DNA of 18,790 nucleotides from Cyanobacteria bacterium HKST-UBA02. Lineage in GTDB: Bacteria; Cyanobacteriota; Vampirovibrionia; Obscuribacterales; Obscuribacteraceae. The translations under genes and the position numbers were made by a program. Of the stretch, positions 13,640 through 18,790 are shown in pieces. Under the pieces are notes generated by a model, which saw nothing but the letters and a program-made list of their open reading frames with translations, was not told the DNA's origin and did not search any database. Position 1 is the stretch's first letter; every line of letters begins with the position of its first letter. The stretch lies in assembly GCA_020431945.1 (NCBI GenBank), contig JAGQHH010000305.1:1-18790 (forward strand), written 5' to 3'.

Positions 13640-13817
13640 ATGATACCAGCCTTTGACAAGAATGGCTACTTGCCACCAGGTAAGCCTTGCAAGGTTTCGT
13701 GGGTGGACTTCCAAGTCCGTTATGGAACAAATCGGTAACTTCCTCGCGTTCTTTCAGGGGGACCGTGATGGCATCAAGAAGGGAATTATCTCCATCGACA
13801 TGGAAAGCTTGCCATGA
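13640..13817 (+). pseudogene. DUF6932-like nucleotidyltransferase-fold gene, internally deleted
   Basis: Two pieces of one family lie in different frames. The N-terminal piece (13640-13738) reads MIPAFDKNGYLPPG and continues to FQVRYGTNR then stop; this matches the conserved IPPFxENGYLPPG opening of DUF6932-like proteins. The C-terminal piece (about 13724-13817, another frame) reads NFLAFFQGDRDGIKKGIISI and then DMESLP, the usual ending (F-x-x-D-R-D-G-x-x-K-G). About 100 central residues are missing, including the G-S...D-x-D nucleotidyltransferase signature I would expect there. The stop of the C-terminal frame overlaps the next ATG (ATGA), preserving the ancestral coupling with the HTH gene. 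This is a deletion remnant and cannot be active as read. The family name is from memory. Confidence 0.7.
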
Positions 13818-14257
13818 TTAAGAACGAACGACAGTACAAGCGAACGAAGACACTGGCCGTCGAAGCTGAAGTGGCGCTTTCGCAGCTTGATTCCAGTTCT
13901 GAGTTCAAATCACTGAACCCTTTGGCGCAGAAAGCTCATGTTTCTGGTTTGAAGAGGAAGTTGGAGCAGCTATCTACAGAGCTAGAGGACTATGAATCCT
14001 TAAAAAGCGGTAGCTTTGATTTCGCAAAGCTTCCAGAAATCGAGGAAATTCCAAGGTGGTTGATTCAAGCCAGAATCGCTCGCGGTTTGGCCCAGGTCGA
14101 CTTAGCCAGGTTGCTCAATTTGAAGAAGCAACAAATTCAAAACTATGAAGCCACCGACTACGCCTCAGCAAGTCTCTCGCGAATCCGAGAGATTGCGCAA
14201 GCACTCTCAAAGATCGACACAAACGGCAAATCTCGAGAGATTCAGCTACCGGATTAG
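13814..14257 (+). CDS. XRE-family HTH protein (antitoxin-like partner of DUF6932)
   Basis: 147 aa. The N-terminal half (1-65) begins MIKNERQYKRTKTLAVEAE, is charged and helical, and probably forms a coiled coil. Residues about 81-131 form a Cro/C1-type helix-turn-helix (RGLAQVDLARLLNLKKQQIQ then NYEATDYASASL). This N-terminal signature is characteristic of HTH proteins encoded directly after DUF6932-like genes, so it is likely the DNA-binding antitoxin or repressor of that pair. Its ATG overlaps the TGA of the remnant. The frame is intact over its whole length although its partner is destroyed. Base composition is visibly lower in GC than flanking genes. It converges on the protease gene at 14302 with a 44-bp gap. 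Confidence 0.8.
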   Translation: MIKNERQYKRTKTLAVEAEVALSQLDSSSEFKSLNPLAQKAHVSGLKRKLEQLSTELEDYESLKSGSFDFAKLPEIEEIPRWLIQARIARGLAQVDLARLLNLKKQQIQNYEATDYASASLSRIREIAQALSKIDTNGKSREIQLPD

Positions 14258-14301
14258 GAAACAGACTCGGTTCTTCGAGCAGGTTGTCGAGCATGCCGGC
14301 C

Positions 14302-15960
14302 TCAGTGAAAAAATCGCAAGAGCTTGCGCTCGCGGTCCACGGTAAAGCGCCAGCCGGACATGAAGTTCTGCCCGATGGCACAGCCGGCGTTACCGCCTAT
14401 GTTGACAGGGAAATCGTGTTTTCGTATCGGACCGAGGCTCAGATCGAGATAGACCTGCCGGAATGTTATGAAACCGCCCACGCCACCACCGCTAAGATAG
14501 GGCGCATCTCGCGGAATCTCGATGCCCAGAGCCTGCGCATCGGGATAGGAAATAATTGTCGAGGAAGCGCCGGTGTCGATGAGCACATGGCTGCATGAAG
14601 CCTTGCCGACTTTTAGAGTGACATACTCACGATCGTTTTCCACCTCGCAAGGCACATCATAGAGGGAATTCAGTGCTTCTTTGGTAGGTGTTTTCATAGC
14701 TGTCTTCTTGGTGAGCAACATTCGCCCACCGGAGGAGTCGATAGAGTAATGATAGTCTCGCAGGAACTCCTGACCGAGAAGCGGACGCATATCGAATTGC
14801 TCGGCGACTCGCACCGGAATCTCCCGGGTCATACCGCCAAGTGTCGCTTTCACCGTCATCGACCAGGTAGGAACAGGGCGGCCGGCCCAGCCGGTAGCAT
14901 AATCATCAGGCTTCCCTTTCGGAATCGGCAGCCCGGCTTCTCTCAAATGATTGAAGCCGAAGTAGCCGCTGGCGCCGGTATCGAACATGCACTGGATGGG
15001 CTTGCCATTAATTTTGGCATCCACCAGCATATGTCCCTGGGGTCCGGGTCTGAAGCGAATCTCGGTTTGATCGGGAAGAGCGGCGAATTCTTCCTGATAG
15101 TCCCTTATCGATTCCTGTTTGCCCTTTTCAACAGTCTCTTTCCTCTTGGTTATGAGCATCGAGTCGCCTTCGTACTCTCGCTTCAGGTCTTCGAAAAAAG
15201 CCTGGCCGAGCGCCGCGCTCTCACTACGCTCTGTGTAGACCGTCACCGGCACATGCCTGGTGATCTCGCTCACTTTGATGACGAGACTGCTCTTCCAGGA
15301 TGGATTCTCCTTTCCTGTAGCCTCGTCTTTGTTCTTGTCGTCAGGAGGACCTGAAGGCGCCTTGATTCTGAGTTTTTTCAGATCTTCCAGGGATAGGAGG
15401 GTCTCCCATTTACTGGTGTACTTGAAATTGATCTGCTGTCCATTGATGACGCCGGTGACGAGATACTTCCCGCTAGACACACCTCGCAAGGGAATCTTCG
15501 ACTTCTTGGGAATAGCAGCATATTCCTGCTTGTATTCGGTATCCGAGATAACCAGACGCTTATCTTTGTAGCGACCCTGAATCTTGTCCCCTTCTCCTGA
15601 GCTTTCCGCCGTGGTTTCGGCTTTCGGCTCACCGCCCTTGCTGCCGCCCCAGTGACCGAGAGCTTTCTCGCTATGGCCGGCTTCGGCGGTACCCGGGAAA
15701 TTCTTGACGATATACTCGAAGAGCTGCCGGGCCCGGGCTGTGCTTCCCGAGTTGAAATGACTGAGTGCCAGATAATAGGTGGTCCGGGCGTCGGGCTTGC
15801 GACCGGCGAGCGATTTCTCGAAAAGGGCTGCAGCCTCTTTGTACTGCTTTCCCTGGTAAGCTTGCATCGCCTGCTTGAGATCCTCGGGAGAAGCCCATGA
15901 GGGTCCGGCAATCAGGTATATTGCCAGGCTCAAAACTGCAGCTGCTCGAATTTTGTTCAT
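14302..15960 (-). CDS. Secreted TPR protein with three tandem retropepsin-like domains
   Basis: 552 aa from the ATG at 15960, which has GAGGA six bases upstream and starts a clear signal peptide (MNKIRAAAVLSLAIYL, cleavage near SWA-SPED). A longer upstream reading lacks these. Residues about 24-90 are TPR-like. Three related modules follow at about 163-270, 308-420 and 442-550. Each has a V-x-x-(I/V)-N/G-G-type strand, a catalytic-loop position, and a later (L/I)GQ-x-F motif. Module 2 has FDTGASG (Asp327) and module 3 has IDTGASST (Asp462), the retropepsin signature. Module 1 has Tyr-Thr-Ser at 181-183 instead and should be inactive. Two DTG modules could form an intramolecular pseudo-dimer, as aspartic proteases need two Asp residues. 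It is probably periplasmic or extracytoplasmic; the substrate is unknown. Confidence 0.8.
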   Translation of the reverse strand: MNKIRAAAVLSLAIYLIAGPSWASPEDLKQAMQAYQGKQYKEAAALFEKSLAGRKPDARTTYYLALSHFNSGSTARARQLFEYIVKNFPGTAEAGHSEKALGHWGGSKGGEPKAETTAESSGEGDKIQGRYKDKRLVISDTEYKQEYAAIPKKSKIPLRGVSSGKYLVTGVINGQQINFKYTSKWETLLSLEDLKKLRIKAPSGPPDDKNKDEATGKENPSWKSSLVIKVSEITRHVPVTVYTERSESAALGQAFFEDLKREYEGDSMLITKRKETVEKGKQESIRDYQEEFAALPDQTEIRFRPGPQGHMLVDAKINGKPIQCMFDTGASGYFGFNHLREAGLPIPKGKPDDYATGWAGRPVPTWSMTVKATLGGMTREIPVRVAEQFDMRPLLGQEFLRDYHYSIDSSGGRMLLTKKTAMKTPTKEALNSLYDVPCEVENDREYVTLKVGKASCSHVLIDTGASSTIISYPDAQALGIEIPRDAPYLSGGGVGGFITFRQVYLDLSLGPIRKHDFPVNIGGNAGCAIGQNFMSGWRFTVDRERKLLRFFH

Positions 15961-16006
15961 AACAGGTCCTCGGCAGAAATCTAGTCTACAATGCATTCTA
16001 ATACCA

Positions 16007-16020
16007 CCCCCGACCGGGGG
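16007..16020. promoter_or_regulatory. Palindrome CCCCCG-AC-CGGGGG in a divergent intergenic region
   Basis: A 14-bp inverted repeat with 6-bp arms lies between the divergent protease and small secreted-protein genes, 38 bases before the latter's ATG. It could be a shared operator or a hairpin in the plus-strand leader. A TACAAT (15987-15992) nearby is a possible -10. Confidence 0.3.
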
Positions 16021-16058
16021 AATCGGCTCGAAAGACAATCCGCCCGCGGGAGAGCAAC

Positions 16059-16550
16059 ATGAAGCACACGGTAACTCTTATTACTCTGCTCCTTCTGAGC
16101 TGGAACTCGATTCCGACTTCGCAAGCCCAGCAGCCGGCACCGACGACAAAGCCGGTGAAGGTCGAGCCCGTCAAGATAAACAATATCAGGATGCCCGGGG
16201 TCAAGATGTCGGACAAGATTCCGACCAATTTCCCGATTCCGACTTATCCGCGTAACGTGACCAGCACAGCCTTCATGCACTCTACGCAAGGCTCGTCATC
16301 GGCGACCGCGACTATATGCACCACAGACCCTCCGGCCGGCGTTTTCGACTGGTACCAGGCGGCGTGCAAGAGCCGGGGCTGGAATGTCATGGTTCCGTCC
16401 AGCAAAGCCAAGGCTGAGCAATCAGTCTATATTCTGAACGCCACCAAAGCAAAACACCAGGTCTACTTGACCTGCCAGAAGAATCCATCAGGCAACGGTG
16501 CCATGGTCTCAATCACCTGGTCCTATAATATGGGAGTACAGATGCCGTAG
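16059..16550 (+). CDS. Small secreted protein of unknown function
   Basis: 163 aa with a clear Sec signal (MKHTVTLITLLLLSWNSIPT, cleavage near SQA-Q), then a Pro/Lys/Val-rich spacer. A single domain follows whose pattern (IPxYPxN..., T-x-D-P-P-A-G-V-F-D-W-Y then GWNV, then alternating strands ending VSITW) recalls a common small exported domain with the motif T-x-D-x-x-x-V-x-x-[WF]-Y...GW. Three Cys remain in the mature part (ICTT, AACK, LTCQ). GGGAG lies about eight bases before the ATG. It is divergent from the protease gene, and its last 28 bases overlap the 3' end of the convergent TadG-like gene. Confidence 0.75.
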   Translation: MKHTVTLITLLLLSWNSIPTSQAQQPAPTTKPVKVEPVKINNIRMPGVKMSDKIPTNFPIPTYPRNVTSTAFMHSTQGSSSATATICTTDPPAGVFDWYQAACKSRGWNVMVPSSKAKAEQSVYILNATKAKHQVYLTCQKNPSGNGAMVSITWSYNMGVQMP

Positions 16551-18196
16551 GTGTGGTTTTCGGTCCAGCGCTTGACGGTCACCTCGCCCAGATTGCCACT
16601 GTATCCGGTACCAGGGCGCCACTTCAGATCTTTGTAGTAAAGCTGCCAGCCGTGAGAGACCGGAAAGGGAACCGGTTCGCAAAAAGGAATAGGAGTAGGA
16701 TTCACGAAGAACAGGGGATTTCCCGGGAAAGGTCCTGCGCTGAAGGTCTTATCTGTTCCATCCGGATCCTTATTGATCATTGTAGCTATCCAGGGCGCTG
16801 CAGCGGCTACAGCAGCACTGGGATAAACTTTGACTGTCTCGCCGTCTGGGCTGACCAGATAGAAATCCTTGACCCCGGCAGCCAGAGACAAGGTCGTGCT
16901 CGGGTCGGAAAGAGCAGCGTGAAGATCGGAGGATGAGAGCTTCTTGCCGACCTTGCTGATCATCTGATTGATCCGGGCAGTCATATCGTTGACGATTTGG
17001 GAGTCATTGCCACCGGGCATCTGGAACATGACTGCGTCGAGACTGCGCCCAACGACTTCCAGACCCATAGTGGCATAACCAGTAACATTAGAGCAATTCA
17101 GACCGCCGGGAGAGGCGCTGCTCGTTTGAAACTCCGGGACGAAGCCGTAGTTTTGATCGGCAGCGTTTTGAGTCGGGAATGGTATTACCCCTGTCGGATA
17201 GAAAATCCATTTGGCTTTCATTGTATCGATATGGATGTGCATATAGGTATGCGGCATGCACATTCGAAAAGTCTCTCGGGGATTGGTTAGCACCCATCCT
17301 TTGGCGTGCTGGCCCACGGAGCCGGTCTGCATACCCTCGCTGTCGCAGGAGAAGGCATTGGGAACGGCAGTATTCCAGGGTGGATTGCTCTTGTCCTCGA
17401 TGAACTTGTATCGAGATACCATGTGCGGCTTCTCGTCGAACAGGTATGGAACCTGCCAGAAAGTCTGCCCCTGTTTTTGAAGTGCAGTATAGCCCTTCAA
17501 GAAGGTCAGCCCGTTGGAACCGGACGGTGCCGGGGTGCGGGTCGTGGGAGTGACATAGTTTCCGGCTAGACTGGACCCGGGCGGGAGGCTTATCCCTGCT
17601 GAACCGCCGGGCAGGGTGACATTGCTCTCCTTGGTGCGCTCCATGAAGGAAGTTTCCCAGCCTGCGCCGGGCTTGACTTTGACACCAGCACCGATACCAA
17701 GCATTCGGACGGAATTCTGCTCGGCGATCTCAGAGAAGAATCCGTAGAGGTTGGATGGATCGCTGAGCTTTGAGGCGAGATTGTCGCTGAGAGACTTGGC
17801 TTCCGAATTGGCGCTCTGGGCACTGCTATTGCTGCTTCCCCCCTGACCCTCGCTCTGCATACTCTCGGCATTGAGGGCGATGAGCAGTGCCTCGGCCCAG
17901 ACACGGTTGATGCGCCTGAGATTGACCTTGCCGTCGTTACTGGTGTGGTCCTTGTCGTTGGTGACGTCAAAGAAGCAACCTAGCGGGTTGGTCATGACAA
18001 ATACATCATCGAGAGCCCGCTTGCCTGTATTGAGAGCGCCAGAGTCGCAGGCGTTTTTGGTCTCGTTCTGACCGCCCATATACATGAGAAATGCAAGATA
18101 GCCCAGACCGAGAATCACGAGAGCAAAAGCCAGGACCGCCGTCAGGGTAATGGCCGAGCCGCGCTGTTTTCGTGAGTTACCGGAGTAGAATCGCAT
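16523..18196 (-). CDS. TadG-like Flp/Tad pilus-associated protein
   Basis: 558 aa from the ATG at 18196. Longer upstream readings enter the preceding gene. The N-terminus has a basic RKQRGSAITLTA, one transmembrane helix (about 18-40), then MGGQNETKNACDSGALNTG. This matches the TadE/TadG N-terminal domain, in which a helix is followed by a D-x-x-A-L segment. The rest (about 60-558) is a large extracytoplasmic Ser/Asn/Gly/Pro-rich region with scattered Cys and no motif I recognise. Tad minor-pilin genes help assemble type IVc pili for adhesion. It starts 22 bases after the TadE-like gene, so it belongs to the same operon. Its 3' end overlaps the convergent gene by 28 bases. Confidence 0.75.
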   Translation of the reverse strand: MRFYSGNSRKQRGSAITLTAVLAFALVILGLGYLAFLMYMGGQNETKNACDSGALNTGKRALDDVFVMTNPLGCFFDVTNDKDHTSNDGKVNLRRINRVWAEALLIALNAESMQSEGQGGSSNSSAQSANSEAKSLSDNLASKLSDPSNLYGFFSEIAEQNSVRMLGIGAGVKVKPGAGWETSFMERTKESNVTLPGGSAGISLPPGSSLAGNYVTPTTRTPAPSGSNGLTFLKGYTALQKQGQTFWQVPYLFDEKPHMVSRYKFIEDKSNPPWNTAVPNAFSCDSEGMQTGSVGQHAKGWVLTNPRETFRMCMPHTYMHIHIDTMKAKWIFYPTGVIPFPTQNAADQNYGFVPEFQTSSASPGGLNCSNVTGYATMGLEVVGRSLDAVMFQMPGGNDSQIVNDMTARINQMISKVGKKLSSSDLHAALSDPSTTLSLAAGVKDFYLVSPDGETVKVYPSAAVAAAAPWIATMINKDPDGTDKTFSAGPFPGNPLFFVNPTPIPFCEPVPFPVSHGWQLYYKDLKWRPGTGYSGNLGEVTVKRWTENHTYGICTPIL

Positions 18197-18218
18197 TTCC
18201 CGCTTACCTTCTCTAAAT

Positions 18219-18641
18219 CTATAGCTGGTCGTTCTTGACGCCGACGATGGGCTCGACGGCGCGAGCCGTGAACTTGATGTCATCATATCCGGGGACCGGA
18301 ATCGGGACATTCACGACTATAGTAGTCTCGCAAGTGACACTGGTTTTGGAGCCGGGATAATCGAACTTCGTAAGGTCGAGAGACTTGATTATGCTCGAGC
18401 TCTTGAAGTTCTCCAGGGACTTATTGGCAGCCTGGAAAGCGGCACCGCCATCTTCCTGGTTGGCTGCAGCTCTCGCCGCATTCTTGACAGCGGTATCATT
18501 CATGGTGCTGGCCAGAATCAACACGGTTACATCGAGAAGGAAAAAAGCAATCGGTATAAGAATGAAGGCAGCTGTGACTGCCTCCACGAGACCTCGGCCG
18601 CTCTCTCGCCGCCTTACTCCTCTCTTCCTACTGATTTGCAT
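18219..18641 (-). CDS. TadE-like pseudopilin
   Basis: 140 aa from the ATG at 18641. A basic N-terminus (MQISRKRGVRRRESGRG) is followed by LVEAV with Glu20, a hydrophobic helix (about 21-44), then TMNDTAVKNAARAAAN. This is the layout of TadE-like pseudopilins processed by a prepilin peptidase. The C-terminal half is beta-rich (CETTIVVNVPIPVPGYDDI). Its ATG lies inside the end of the upstream gene (14-base overlap), suggesting coupled translation. The TadG-like gene follows 22 bases downstream. Confidence 0.8.
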   Translation of the reverse strand: MQISRKRGVRRRESGRGLVEAVTAAFILIPIAFFLLDVTVLILASTMNDTAVKNAARAAANQEDGGAAFQAANKSLENFKSSSIIKSLDLTKFDYPGSKTSVTCETTIVVNVPIPVPGYDDIKFTARAVEPIVGVKNDQL

Positions 18642-18790
18642 AGTCCGGGTTCTCCATCGGCCGCTCCGAGGCAATCGTGAAAGTCACCGGACCGTTGAGC
18701 CCGGGCACGGCAACCACCGGCAGCGGTATGGGTAAAAACGGATTGCAGGTGACGGTAGTGGCGACCTGAATGATCTTGTCCCCGGAGGCA
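18628..18790 (-). CDS. 3' end of a TadE-like pilus gene (runs off the window)
   Basis: An open frame enters from the window edge (first full codon at 18787-18789) and ends with TAG at 18628-18630, giving 53 residues that start ASGDKIIQVATTVTC and end MENPDYANQ. The segment ATTVTCNPFLPIPLPVVAVPG resembles the neighbour's VTCETTIVVNVPIPVPGYDD, so these are probably paralogous TadE-like proteins made by tandem duplication. It overlaps the downstream ATG by 14 bases. The N-terminus with the pilin-like helix is outside the window. Confidence 0.7.
   Translation of the reverse strand, partial: ASGDKIIQVATTVTCNPFLPIPLPVVAVPGLNGPVTFTIASERPMENPDYANQ

Noticed and set aside
13640..13817. Programmed frameshift joining the two DUF6932 pieces
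   Set aside because: The central about 100 residues are missing from the DNA, so a frameshift could not restore a full protein.

Overview
The window is about 18.8 kb of moderately GC-rich, densely coded bacterial DNA. The clpS-clpA pair, several Sec-type signal peptides and Tad-pilus-like proteins point to a diderm, Gram-negative-type bacterium. A non-photosynthetic Cyanobacteriota relative (Vampirovibrionia/Obscuribacterales) is my best guess, but it rests on general impression only and no marker gene proves it.

Layout. (1) 67-4841: an OmpR-family response regulator and a PAS/HAMP membrane histidine kinase. They lie on opposite strands, either side of a 644-aa protein with three tandem NlpC/P60-like domains, two of which look catalytically dead. 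(2) 4842-5332: a structured intergenic region with 11-bp-spaced direct repeats, inverted repeats and a possible 36-aa ORF. (3) 5333-8081: clpS and clpA, an N-degron adaptor and the AAA+ unfoldase that works with ClpP. (4) 8085-9879 on the minus strand: fabH followed by a LolA/DUF4412-like exported protein. (5) 9986-11901 on the plus strand: a saccharopine-dehydrogenase/enoyl-reductase-like oxidoreductase and a SAM methyltransferase, five bases apart. (6) 11945-14257: an accessory-looking segment with an unrecognised 282-aa protein, an array of 38-bp hairpin repeats (12830-13081), a shortened AbiEi/DUF6088-like protein, an internally deleted DUF6932-like nucleotidyltransferase remnant, and an intact XRE-type HTH protein. 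This looks like a decayed toxin-antitoxin or defence module. (7) 14302-16550: a secreted TPR protein with three tandem retropepsin-like domains (the first without its DTG) and a divergent small secreted protein. (8) 16523-18790 on the minus strand: three TadE/TadG-like pilus genes, the first running off the window edge.

The most unusual items are the 38-bp hairpin array beside the decayed toxin-antitoxin genes, the DUF6932 remnant coupled to a surviving HTH gene, and two unrelated exported-type enzymes (a cysteine peptidase and an aspartic protease). Each of these enzymes is built as three tandem copies of its domain in which only some copies keep catalytic residues. No rRNA, tRNA, IS element or CRISPR array was seen.
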